A stretch of DNA of 64,000 nucleotides, from positions 1-64,000 of the forward strand of contig NZ_BOSG01000002.1 of assembly GCF_018403225.1 (NCBI RefSeq). Direction: 5' to 3'. Shown piece by piece: positions 1 through 7,721 of the stretch; the first letter of the stretch is position 1, and every line of letters begins with the position of its first letter. Under the pieces are notes generated by a model. It ran no database searches, was not told the DNA's origin, and worked only from the letters and a program-made list of their open reading frames with translations. Made by a program: the position numbers and the translations under genes. The stretch comes from Paenibacillus sp. J23TS9. GTDB lineage: Bacteria > Bacillota > Bacilli > Paenibacillales > Paenibacillaceae.

Positions 1-92
1 AGAAGCAAGCTTCTCATCAACTCCGCTCGACTTGCATGTATTAGGCACGCCGCCAGCGTTCGTCCTGAGCCAGGATCAAACTCTCCAAGAAA
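1..92 (-). rRNA. 16S ribosomal RNA, 5' end only
   Basis: Read on the minus strand this segment begins with the universal 16S 5' end, the AGAGTTTGATCCTGGCTCAG site (positions 66-85), followed by the conserved GACGAACGCTGGCGGCGTGC block. The mature 5' end is placed near 92 by analogy with other Firmicutes. Only about 92 nt are inside the window; the gene continues off the left edge, so the rrn operon is transcribed leftwards. Confidence 0.97.
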
Positions 93-286
93 GTTGATAG
101 CTCATTTTGAAACTGACGAGATATAATCTCATTGTTTTGCTCAACAAATCATTCAGCCAGAAGGCTTGAACCAATTTGCTTCGCGGTCGACCTTGCAAGC
201 AAAGCCTGTATCTCACTCGTTGTTCAGTTTTCAAAGATCAAATTCTTTCGTTCAACGCCGAAGTGTTTCTCGGCGACAACTTTTAT
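93..286 (-). other. 16S rRNA leader with boxA-like antitermination signal
   Basis: Non-coding rrn leader between the promoters and the 16S 5' end. On the minus strand positions 231-240 read TGATCTTTGA, followed by AAACTGAACAA, the boxA-like stretch normally found in Firmicutes rrn leaders. No gene is supported in 93-556. Confidence 0.6.
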
Positions 287-315
287 AGTATAACATCTTC
301 GACCGTTTTATGCAA
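287..315 (-). promoter_or_regulatory. rrn promoter proximal to 16S
   Basis: On the minus strand there is TTGCAT (310-315), a 17-bp spacer and TATACT (287-292). It points into the 16S leader. Confidence 0.65.
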
Positions 316-394
316 GCTTTTTTTTAAAATCTTTTTTTGAAGCATTTTCGCTTGATAAGAATTCACTTTATCGTGTTTTCTTGGCCGGAAATAG

Positions 395-423
395 AATATA
401 CCATGCGCCCAGAAATAATGCAA
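395..423 (-). promoter_or_regulatory. rrn promoter distal to 16S
   Basis: On the minus strand there is TTGCAT (418-423), a 17-bp spacer and TATATT (395-400). It has the same -35 hexamer and spacer length as the proximal promoter, 108 bp further upstream, giving a tandem pair as is usual for rrn operons. Confidence 0.6.
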
Positions 424-481
424 CACTTTTATTGAAAAAAGTTGGTCACATTCATTATCCCCATCTTTTCTTACAATAAAC

Positions 482-522
482 AAAAAGGCCGTCTTCCTCT
501 CTTATGGAGAGAAACACGACCC
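482..522 (-). terminator. Terminator after purine permease
   Basis: On the minus strand an imperfect hairpin (GGGTCGTGTTTCTCTC pairing with GAGAGGAAGACGGCC) is followed by TTTTTG. It ends the permease transcript just before the rrn promoters. Confidence 0.65.
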
Positions 523-556
523 TTCTTCTTCTATTATAAGTTATTCCGTATATAAG

Positions 557-1927
557 TTATTCCGTACCCAGGAAAACGAAACGGAAGATAACGATCAAGG
601 CGAGCACCCACATTAACCAATGAATTTTAACTTTGCGCTTGGTCACCAAGTTAGAGAAGATACCCAGAATCACATAAGATATGATACCAGCGGAGATACC
701 GTTGGCGATACCACCTGTGAAAGGCATCAGAACGATCGTCAGGAACGCTGGGAAGGCTGCAAAGAAATCATCCCACTCAATGTTACGGACCTGGCTCATC
801 ATCAGGACACCAACAATAATTAGTGCCGGAGCTGTGGCTGCCGAAGGAACAACCAGTGCCAGTGGAGCGATAAACAGGGATAGAATGAACAACACGCCAG
901 TTGTTACTGCTGTCAGACCTGTACGTCCGCCTGCTTCTACCCCTGCGGCACTTTCTACAAAAGAAGTAACGGTACTTGTACCGAGAACCGCACCCGCACT
1001 GACGCCAACCGCGTCAACGAGCATGGCTTTCCCGATCATTTTTTCGCTCTTCTCTTTGTCCTTCATCAGACCCGCACGAGTAGCTGTACCTACCAATGTA
1101 CCGAAAGTGTCGAACAATTCAACAAAAGTAAAGATAAATACGATATCAAACAGACCGATGTGAAGTGCACCTTTCAGGTCCAACTGCCCTACAGCCAGAT
1201 TGGAGAAGGAAGGAAGCCAGTTCGCATGAGTAAGTCCGCTAAGATCCGTTACTCCCATCGGAATACCGATCAGAGTTGTCACCACGATGCCGATCAGAAG
1301 AGCACCTTTGACACGAAGCACCATCAATACCGCGATAAACAAAAGACCGATCAGGGCAAGAAGGGCATCTTTATGTGAAAAGAAATCGCTAAGCATCAGG
1401 TTGAAGCTTGCTCCGCCAATTGGTTTGCTCGCATCCGTACCTGGATTCACCGAAATGGAGATCAGATTGCTCAGTTTGAAGCCAACCACGGCGATAAACA
1501 ATCCGATACCAACCGTAATGGCGCTTTTCAAGTTTTGAGGAACTGCCACAAGCAGCATTTGGCGAACCTTCGTCACAGTCAGAATGATGAAAATGATACC
1601 GGAGATAAAAACCGCACCCAGTGCAGCCTGCCATGTAATCGTACCATTCGAGCTCAGTACCACGGTCATAAAGTAAGCGTTAAGCCCCATCCCTGGTGCC
1701 AATGCAATCGGAATATTAACAAACAATCCCATGAGGATCGTAACCAGACCCGCTCCGACAGCTGTAGCGAAAAACACGCCAGAGTTCGGAATACCTGCAC
1801 CATTCTCCCCTAGAAACAATCCGTTGACGAAAAGGATGTACGCCATTGCCATAAAGGTGGTCAGGCCGGCAATAATCTCTGTTCTTACATTCGTTCCGTG
1901 TTCCTTTAACTTAAAGAAACGCTCCAT
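557..1927 (-). CDS. pbuG: Guanine/hypoxanthine permease, AzgA/PbuG-type
   Basis: 456-residue polytopic membrane protein of the NCS2 nucleobase permease family, AzgA-like branch, which takes up guanine and hypoxanthine by proton symport. Seen: N-terminal RTEIIAGLTTFMAMAYI signature, the ALAPGMGLNAYF loop around residue 75, and the ELFDTFGTL and TSFVESAAGVEAGGRTG motifs in the C-terminal half, all typical of AzgA/PbuG. Length fits the family. It is preceded by a guanine-type riboswitch and its own sigma-A promoter, which supports a purine substrate. In B. subtilis pbuG lies directly after guaA; here a D-amino-acid operon separates them. Confidence 0.9.
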   Translation of the reverse strand: MERFFKLKEHGTNVRTEIIAGLTTFMAMAYILFVNGLFLGENGAGIPNSGVFFATAVGAGLVTILMGLFVNIPIALAPGMGLNAYFMTVVLSSNGTITWQAALGAVFISGIIFIILTVTKVRQMLLVAVPQNLKSAITVGIGLFIAVVGFKLSNLISISVNPGTDASKPIGGASFNLMLSDFFSHKDALLALIGLLFIAVLMVLRVKGALLIGIVVTTLIGIPMGVTDLSGLTHANWLPSFSNLAVGQLDLKGALHIGLFDIVFIFTFVELFDTFGTLVGTATRAGLMKDKEKSEKMIGKAMLVDAVGVSAGAVLGTSTVTSFVESAAGVEAGGRTGLTAVTTGVLFILSLFIAPLALVVPSAATAPALIIVGVLMMSQVRNIEWDDFFAAFPAFLTIVLMPFTGGIANGISAGIISYVILGIFSNLVTKRKVKIHWLMWVLALIVIFRFVFLGTE

Positions 1928-1966
1928 TTTTACTGAATCCCCCTTAGAAAATTGAGTCAGGACGAC

Positions 1967-2000
1967 AAAAAAGCCCGCAGACCGTCATCGATCCGCAGGC
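1967..2000 (-). terminator. Riboswitch expression-platform terminator
   Basis: On the minus strand a 12-bp stem (GCCTGCGGATCG with CGGTCTGCGGGC, all positions pairing if G-U is allowed) has an ATGA loop and is followed by TTTTTT. It lies between the purine aptamer and the permease start, as expected for guanine-induced termination. The spacer between aptamer and terminator is unusually long, about 100 nt. Confidence 0.85.
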
Positions 2001-2104
2001 ATTATGCATAAAAGAAAGAGAGTTCGTCCGGATTTCGCGCATGCGTTTAGATGTCCCTATGAAATAAGGTGTACCAAGCACAGACTTGTTATCCGTCATC
2101 TCTT

Positions 2105-2175
2105 CTTTTCGTAGCCAGATCATTACGGTGATCTCGTAGAAACTCCCAGGCCAATTCCCGGGATTATACGAAAAA
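2105..2175 (-). promoter_or_regulatory. Purine riboswitch aptamer, guanine type
   Basis: On the minus strand the aptamer has the conserved purine-riboswitch core: CGTATAATCC at the P1/J1-2 side, AGTTTCTACGAGA in J2/3, the ACCGTAAT loop and the closing GGCTACG. P1 extends through TTTTTCGTA pairing with TACGAAAAG. The base that pairs with the ligand (position 74 in xpt numbering, in GGCTACG) is C, which specifies guanine or hypoxanthine rather than adenine. It controls the downstream permease. Confidence 0.93.
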
Positions 2176-2207
2176 AATCTTATTTATTGTCGTTTCTCAC
2201 ATCATTT

Positions 2208-2236
2208 ATTCTAGGGAGGCAGAAGAAAATTGTCAA
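2208..2236 (-). promoter_or_regulatory. Promoter of riboswitch-permease transcript
   Basis: On the minus strand there is a perfect TTGACA (2231-2236), a 17-bp spacer and TAGAAT (2208-2213), starting transcription about 30 nt before the aptamer. Confidence 0.75.
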
Positions 2237-2303
2237 TAGAAAAAACGAATATTCAAACATATGGATATGCTTAACGTTCGGAATTAGTGCATTTCCTTCG
2301 CAT

Positions 2304-2765
2304 CTATTCGATTTCTACGATTAATTCAATCTCTACCGGTGTATTAAAAGGCAATTCATTGGCTGAAATAGCCGAGCGCGCATGCTTGCCTTTTTCGCCA
2401 AAAACCTCAACCAGCAGCTCGGATGCCCCGTTAATCACATATGGCTGCTCAACAAAACCGTCTGCGGAATTAACAAATGCCAGCATTTTAACGACCTGCT
2501 TCACACGGTCCAGATCACCCAGATGTTCTTTGAGCACCGAAATCAGATTGATCATGACCTGCCGCGCAGCATCATAGCCCTGCTCAACCGTCAGATCACT
2601 TCCCACTTTACCTGTGTATTTCAGAATACCATTGATGCGGCAGTCATTACCGGAGGTATACACCAGGTTCCCTACGGTTTTGGCCGGAACGTATTCCGCC
2701 ACGGGTACGGGCACCTTCTCTAGAACGATACCTTTTTCTTCAAGAACTTTTTCAATTTTAGCCAT
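2304..2765 (-). CDS. RidA/YjgF family enamine/imine deaminase
   Basis: 153 residues, the usual size of the longer RidA-like (YjgF/YER057c/UK114) group. RidA proteins hydrolyse reactive enamine/imine intermediates released by PLP enzymes such as serine/threonine dehydratases. Seen: the YVPAKTVGNLVYTSGND segment near residue 25 and the C-terminal [20 protein letters not shown] block with the conserved Arg that binds substrate carboxylates. It is the last gene of a leftward operon after a PLP DSD1-like enzyme and a D-aminoacylase, so the likely role is to clear imines made when D-amino acids are broken down. The pathway role is inference. Confidence 0.9.
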   Translation of the reverse strand: MAKIEKVLEEKGIVLEKVPVPVAEYVPAKTVGNLVYTSGNDCRINGILKYTGKVGSDLTVEQGYDAARQVMINLISVLKEHLGDLDRVKQVVKMLAFVNSADGFVEQPYVINGASELLVEVFGEKGKHARSAISANELPFNTPVEIELIVEIE

Positions 2766-2812
2766 GTTTAGTCATCTCCTTAAATTGGGTTGTCTCTAGG
2801 CTCGCAGCCTCT

Positions 2813-4417
2813 TTAATGCCTGCAGCAGTGCTGCACGGGAATAAATACGCCAGGACGTTCATGAGTGTGCTGATGCTGCTCCATGGTCTTTCGGCCATTA
2901 ACGAGCACCGCCGAAATCCCATCAGGATAGCGGATCGGATCCTGGTATGTAGCCGTGTCGGAGATCGTCGACGGATCAAAAATGACGATATCTGCCGCAT
3001 AGCCCGGTACAAGCAGACCCCTTTTGCCTAGTTTGAAGCGTTGTGCAGGAAAAGAGGTTACTTTGCGTACGGCCTGCTCCAGGGTAAGTATCTTGTGCTT
3101 GCGGACGTATTCCGCGAACAATCTTGGGAATGTACCGTAAGAACGCGGATGCGGCTTGCCGGTGACACAGCCTAGGCTATCCGATGCGATCAGGGAATAA
3201 TCATAGCGGATGACTTCGCGCACATCCTCTTCCGACATATGAAAATAGACAATGGACACCTGTCCATGTTCTCTGGCCAGCAGTTCCAGGGCAGTGTCTT
3301 CCGGATCCATACCCCATAATTCGCTGATCTCCTGAATATGCTTGCCTTCCAGCAATTTACCCGCAGCAGATGGGACGGAGGACACATATACGCTCTGCCA
3401 ACCCGTTGAGCAAACCAGGTTATCCCAGGTCGTCTGCTCCTCCCGCAGCTCATGCTTGATCTTCTCTCGTATGGACGGGTCCGCAATCCTCTCTAGAGTA
3501 GCGTTGATACCACCCTCAAGCACCCATGGCGGCAGTACGGTTGTGAGCGTGGTTGACCCCGCGGAATACGGATACACATCACAGGTAACATCCATTCCCC
3601 GGCTTCTCGCCTCATCGATCAATGCAATCGCGTCCTGGGTTTGGCCCCAGTTGATGCGTCCCGCTGCCTTTAGATGGCTGACATGCAGGGATACACCGCT
3701 TTGCTCAGCAATCCAGATGACCTCACGGACCGATGCCAGTAGATTATTGCCCTCCCCGCGAATATGGGTAGAGAAGAGTCCACCGTATGCTGATACCACC
3801 TTGCATATTTCCGCAAGCTCTTCTTTTGGCGTATAACTGCCCGGTGCATAGAGAAGTCCGATGGACAGGCCGATCGCGCCAGCCTTCAGCCCATTCTCCA
3901 GAAGCTGCTTCATCCGGTTCATCTCTTCCTTCGTAGCCGGACGGTTCGCAAAGCCCATCACCGAGATGCGCAGAGCGCCATGCGCCACATACGTGGAGAC
4001 ATTTTCAGATGCGGGTGACTTTGCGAGATGCTGCAGATACTCCTCGATATTCTCCCATGGCCAAGGCCAATCGGTGCGTCCTATCACAGGCTCAATATAA
4101 CTCTTTAGCTCGGCAGCCCTGTCTTTGAAATAAGGCGCCGGAGCAAGACCGCAGTTGCCTACGACTTCTGTCGTCACACCCTGCTGCGTTTTAAACTCAC
4201 TTTCGGGCTGGTCCAAAATCAGCAGATCGGAGTGGCAGTGTCCATCGATAAATCCAGGTGCCACCACCTGCCCTTTTGCATCCATCCGCTCTAGTGCTTC
4301 ATCATCGGTTCTGCCCACGTGGGTTATCATACCGTCCTTAATGCCAAGCTGTCCAAAATACCATGGGTTTCCCGTTCCATCCACAAGTCTTCCATTTTCA
4401 ATAATAATGTCGAGCAT
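2813..4417 (-). CDS. N-acyl-D-amino-acid deacylase (D-aminoacylase)
   Basis: 534-residue amidohydrolase-superfamily enzyme. D-aminoacylases hydrolyse N-acyl-D-amino acids to a free D-amino acid and a carboxylate. Seen: metal motif DGHCHSD at residues 58-64, VTTEVVGNCG with the metal-bridging Cys89, later FSTHIRGEG, LHVSHLKAAG and IASDSLG, and the family-specific HPRSYGTFPR block. All metal ligands expected for this family appear present. It sits 18 nt after the DSD1-like PLP gene and before a RidA gene, forming a D-amino-acid catabolic operon. A D-glutamate- or D-aspartate-specific deacylase cannot be told apart from sequence reading. Confidence 0.9.
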   Translation of the reverse strand: MLDIIIENGRLVDGTGNPWYFGQLGIKDGMITHVGRTDDEALERMDAKGQVVAPGFIDGHCHSDLLILDQPESEFKTQQGVTTEVVGNCGLAPAPYFKDRAAELKSYIEPVIGRTDWPWPWENIEEYLQHLAKSPASENVSTYVAHGALRISVMGFANRPATKEEMNRMKQLLENGLKAGAIGLSIGLLYAPGSYTPKEELAEICKVVSAYGGLFSTHIRGEGNNLLASVREVIWIAEQSGVSLHVSHLKAAGRINWGQTQDAIALIDEARSRGMDVTCDVYPYSAGSTTLTTVLPPWVLEGGINATLERIADPSIREKIKHELREEQTTWDNLVCSTGWQSVYVSSVPSAAGKLLEGKHIQEISELWGMDPEDTALELLAREHGQVSIVYFHMSEEDVREVIRYDYSLIASDSLGCVTGKPHPRSYGTFPRLFAEYVRKHKILTLEQAVRKVTSFPAQRFKLGKRGLLVPGYAADIVIFDPSTISDTATYQDPIRYPDGISAVLVNGRKTMEQHQHTHERPGVFIPVQHCCRH

Positions 4418-4435
4418 GTTGGTCCCCCCACTTCC

Positions 4436-5539
4436 CTAGGCCAGCTTCCCTCTTGCCAAGACAGGTACGGCCCGGATTACGCCTTCTTGCGTTACATACA
4501 CTTCGTTATGCAGGTTAATTGTAGGACAAATATGATTCGGTACAATTTCAAGGGTATCTCCGACATGGAGGCCATGAGGGCCACTCGTGCGGATCATGCC
4601 ATGCTCTTCATTCATTTTCTCGAATACGGCGTCAGGATGGCCTATAATCTCGCCAAAGCCCTTCAGATGCAGCGGATGCTGCCCCGGCTGTACGTCGGTC
4701 GCGAAGGTTTTGCTGCCGCCGTCCACAACGATCCGGTCTTCAGCGGGAACGCTTACAACAGTGACCCGAACCCTCGCTGCCCAATCTTCCTTGGAGCAGG
4801 CTCCCATTACGGCGAGCATACGGTCATAAAAGATATAGGTACCCGGACGTATTTCCGTTACGCCTTCGACTGCGGCCGCATACGGGGCTGTAGGGGTGGA
4901 GCCGACACTGACGTCGCGGATTGCAATGCCGCAGGCACGCAGCTTGTCAGCCGTCTCAACCATGATGCGTCCTTCCTCCTGGCCCGCAGCTTCCAGATCC
5001 AGCGTACCTGCTCCTTCAAAGACAGCACCTTTAAAAGTGAAAATGCCGCTTAAGTCGAGTCCCGGCAGTGCAGCAATCTCCTTCGCCAGTTCAACGGCCT
5101 TATCCGGAGCCACCCCGGTTCGTGCAAGGCCTGTATCTACTTCGAGTCTCACGGAAAGCGTGACGCCCGCATCCACGGCTTCCCTGGAGAGAATTTTCGC
5201 TCCTTCAATACTTTCCACACCGACAATCACATGGATTTTTTCCGCCAGCGCGATGACCCTTCTGATCTTGGCCGGAGATACCACCGGATAAGCAATAAAA
5301 ATATCGTCTATTCCGTGTTCAGCCATAATCTCGGCTTCCCCAACCTTCGCAGCCGTAATGCCAGAAGCCCCTTTTGCAACCTGGCTCAAGGCAAACTCCG
5401 GAATTTTATGCGTTTTGATATGCGGACGGAGTTTTACTTGGTTGCGGGCGGCACAGTTCGCCATGTTATCCAAATTGCGCAGCACGACACTTTCATCAAT
5501 CAGAATGCAAGGTGTTTCAAGCGATTCAATGGTTTGCAC
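4436..5539 (-). CDS. PLP-dependent DSD1 / D-threonine aldolase family enzyme
   Basis: 367 residues with an N-terminal alanine-racemase-like barrel (residues 1-230) and a C-terminal D-serine-dehydratase-like domain. Enzymes of this family cleave D-threonine-type beta-hydroxy amino acids or dehydrate D-serine. Seen: LRPHIKTHK at residues 37-45, carrying the PLP lysine, and PNHICPT near residue 330, whose His-x-Cys pair matches the zinc ligands of eukaryotic DSD1. The start is GTG (no ATG nearby) with AGAGGGGGAAAG upstream. It is first in the operon with D-aminoacylase and RidA. Choice between D-serine dehydratase and D-threonine aldolase is open. Confidence 0.85.
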   Translation of the reverse strand: MQTIESLETPCILIDESVVLRNLDNMANCAARNQVKLRPHIKTHKIPEFALSQVAKGASGITAAKVGEAEIMAEHGIDDIFIAYPVVSPAKIRRVIALAEKIHVIVGVESIEGAKILSREAVDAGVTLSVRLEVDTGLARTGVAPDKAVELAKEIAALPGLDLSGIFTFKGAVFEGAGTLDLEAAGQEEGRIMVETADKLRACGIAIRDVSVGSTPTAPYAAAVEGVTEIRPGTYIFYDRMLAVMGACSKEDWAARVRVTVVSVPAEDRIVVDGGSKTFATDVQPGQHPLHLKGFGEIIGHPDAVFEKMNEEHGMIRTSGPHGLHVGDTLEIVPNHICPTINLHNEVYVTQEGVIRAVPVLARGKLA

Positions 5540-5675
5540 GCTTTAACTTTCCCCCTCTCAGAAGTGATGGTACTTAGACTCATTATATACGATATACGTA
5601 AAGAGATAAGGAATGAAATTATAAAAATCAACGAAATGGAGACATTACTCTAAAAGAAAGGAAGGTGCTCCAAGC

Positions 5676-5936
5676 ATGTATACACCGGATAACGGTATCG
5701 AAAACAATGATGTTTCCACCGTACAGTCGCAGCACAATGATCTGGTTGCAGAAGAATTCCCGGAAGGGCCTTACGGTTCAAGTCTGGAAGCCGAGTCCAT
5801 CGGCAAAAGCTCGCCATGGCGAAAGGGGCAGCATAGCCCGCGCCGGTTCGGCAATGAAAATCTGGAGCTGCATGAGGCTGAGGGAAGAGAATATCCCGGC
5901 GAAGACCCGGTCGCTGAGAATTCTCAAAATGAATGA
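5676..5936 (+). CDS. Small acidic conserved-looking protein, unknown function
   Basis: 86-residue, hydrophilic, acidic protein without membrane segment or Cys. A good ribosome site (AAAGGAAGG) lies about 9 nt before the ATG, and a terminator follows at 5987-6026, so it is a complete monocistronic unit transcribed away from the D-amino-acid operon. Its middle SSPWRKGQHSPRRFG patch is basic while both ends are rich in Glu/Asp/Asn. I do not recognise a family. A competing frame starting with GTG at 5665 has less natural composition and no better ribosome site. Confidence 0.7.
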   Translation: MYTPDNGIENNDVSTVQSQHNDLVAEEFPEGPYGSSLEAESIGKSSPWRKGQHSPRRFGNENLELHEAEGREYPGEDPVAENSQNE

Positions 5937-5986
5937 TCTGAAGAATAAGAACAGATAGCCGAGTCCCGAGTCGATTTACATACAAG

Positions 5987-6026
5987 AAGCTGCGCTGGCG
6001 CGTATTTACGGCAAGGGCAGCTTTTT
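5987..6026 (+). terminator. Terminator after small acidic protein
   Basis: AAGCTGC pairs with GCAGCTT across a partly structured loop and is followed by TTTTTGTG, about 50 nt after the small gene. Confidence 0.55.
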
Positions 6027-6041
6027 GTGTTCATATATACC

Positions 6042-6079
6042 AAAAAATCCGTTCCCCTCCAGAAGAGGAAAACGGATTT
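6042..6079 (-). terminator. guaA terminator
   Basis: On the minus strand AAATCCGTTTTCCTC pairs with GAGGGGAACGGATTT and runs into TTTTTT, 27 nt after the guaA stop codon. Confidence 0.85.
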
Positions 6080-6105
6080 CGTATCAAACAGTTAAAGCTT
6101 CGGTT

Positions 6106-7644
6106 CTACTCCCACTCAATCGTTGCAGGCGGTTTGGACGTTACATCATATACGATGCGGTTAACGTTATCGACCTCGTTGACGATACGAACGGAAATTT
6201 TCTCAAGCACATCCCAAGGGATGCGCGCCCAGTCGGCGGTCATGCCGTCGATGGAGGTTACGGCACGGATGCCTACGGTGTACGAGTAAGTACGTGCATC
6301 TCCCATAACGCCGACACTCTTCATGTTCGGAAGGGCTGTAAAGTACTGCCAGATTTCACGGTCGAGGCCAGCCTTGGCAATCTCTTCACGCAAAATGTAG
6401 TCAGAGTCACGTACGATGGTAAGCTTGTCCTCAGTTACTTCACCCAGAACACGAATAGCAAGTCCAGGGCCTGGGAATGGCTGACGCCATACAATTTCTT
6501 CCGGAAGACCGCATTCTGCGCCGACCTTGCGCACTTCGTCCTTAAACAAGGTTTTCAAAGGCTCGATAAGCTTGAACTTCATGTCTTCAGGCAATCCGCC
6601 CACATTGTGGTGAGATTTGATCGTTTGAGCCGTTGCCGTGCCGCTTTCTACGATATCCGTATACAGCGTACCTTGGGCGAGGAAATCAAAATCATCAAAT
6701 TTAGCAGATTCTTCATCAAATACATAAATGAACTCGTTACCGATGATTTTGCGTTTTTTCTCAGGGTCCTCTACGCCGGCCAGCTTGCCGAGGAAACGAT
6801 CGCGCGCATCGATTTTGACAACTTTCATATCAAATTTGCCCACGAAGGTTTCCATAACACTCTCTGCTTCGCCTTTGCGCAGCAGACCGTGATCGATGAA
6901 CATACAAGTCAGCTGATCGCCAATCGCTTTGTGAATCAGCATCGCCACAACGGAAGAATCCACGCCGCCGCTCAATGCGCACAGTACCTTACGGTCACCA
7001 ACCTGATCGCGGATATCGCGAATCGCGTCATCAATGAAGGTTTCCATAGTCCAATTGCCATCGCAATGACACACTTCGTACAGGAAGTTACGGATCATTT
7101 CATTACCGTTTACAGAGTGGCGCACTTCCGGATGGAACTGAACCGCATAAAGCTGCTTGTCCGCATTGCTCATCGCCGCAATCGGAGCCGATTCCGTTCC
7201 CGCATCCAGCTTAAAGCCTTCCGGCAGCTCTACAACATGATCCCCGTGGCTCATCCATACGGTTTGCTTGTCTTCCAGACCTTTGGTCAAAGTCGTGCCC
7301 GGAGCAAATTCCAGGTCGGCTTTGCCGTACTCGCGTTTGGCCGCGCGCTCGACTTTACCATTCAGCTGCTGAGCCATCAGCTGCATGCCGTAGCAAATAC
7401 CGAAGATCGGCACGCCCAGTTCATAAACCGCCGGATCCACATGGGGTGCGTTCTCAGCATATACGCTTGAAGGTCCTCCGGAAAAAACGATCCCTTTCGG
7501 AGAAAGCTCACGGATCTTCTCGACAGGTGTATTAAACGGCAGCAGTTCGCTGTAAACTCCCAAATCGCGAATGCGTCGTGCAATAAGTTGGTTGTATTGT
7601 CCCCCGAAATCCAGGACAACGATGATTTCATTTGGCTTGTTCAT
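6106..7644 (-). CDS. guaA: GMP synthase (glutamine-hydrolysing)
   Basis: 512 residues, the normal length. It converts XMP, ATP and glutamine to GMP, the last step of guanine nucleotide synthesis. Seen: class I amidotransferase domain (1-200) with nucleophile Cys84 in GICYGMQ and FHPEV; ATP pyrophosphatase domain with the SGGVDSS P-loop; C-terminal dimerisation domain ending TIEWE. The ribosome site GAGGGAGG precedes the ATG, and a strong promoter lies 29-58 nt upstream. The gene follows the MoxR/DUF58/transglutaminase operon as in B. subtilis. Confidence 0.98.
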   Translation of the reverse strand: MNKPNEIIVVLDFGGQYNQLIARRIRDLGVYSELLPFNTPVEKIRELSPKGIVFSGGPSSVYAENAPHVDPAVYELGVPIFGICYGMQLMAQQLNGKVERAAKREYGKADLEFAPGTTLTKGLEDKQTVWMSHGDHVVELPEGFKLDAGTESAPIAAMSNADKQLYAVQFHPEVRHSVNGNEMIRNFLYEVCHCDGNWTMETFIDDAIRDIRDQVGDRKVLCALSGGVDSSVVAMLIHKAIGDQLTCMFIDHGLLRKGEAESVMETFVGKFDMKVVKIDARDRFLGKLAGVEDPEKKRKIIGNEFIYVFDEESAKFDDFDFLAQGTLYTDIVESGTATAQTIKSHHNVGGLPEDMKFKLIEPLKTLFKDEVRKVGAECGLPEEIVWRQPFPGPGLAIRVLGEVTEDKLTIVRDSDYILREEIAKAGLDREIWQYFTALPNMKSVGVMGDARTYSYTVGIRAVTSIDGMTADWARIPWDVLEKISVRIVNEVDNVNRIVYDVTSKPPATIEWE

Positions 7645-7672
7645 AACGTGCCTCCCTCAATTGTTGAAATTA

Positions 7673-7702
7673 ATTATACGCAACGATAAATCATACCGTC
7701 AA
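7673..7702 (-). promoter_or_regulatory. guaA: guaA promoter
   Basis: On the minus strand there is TTGACG (7697-7702), an 18-bp spacer and a perfect TATAAT (7673-7678). Confidence 0.75.
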
Positions 7703-7721
7703 GAAAACCGGGGCAGTAAGC

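Noticed and set aside
5580-5620. Repeated TATACGA/TATACGT units in the divergent region before the D-amino-acid operon
   Set aside because: Short AT-rich direct repeats that overlap a likely TATAAT box; not enough to call an operator.
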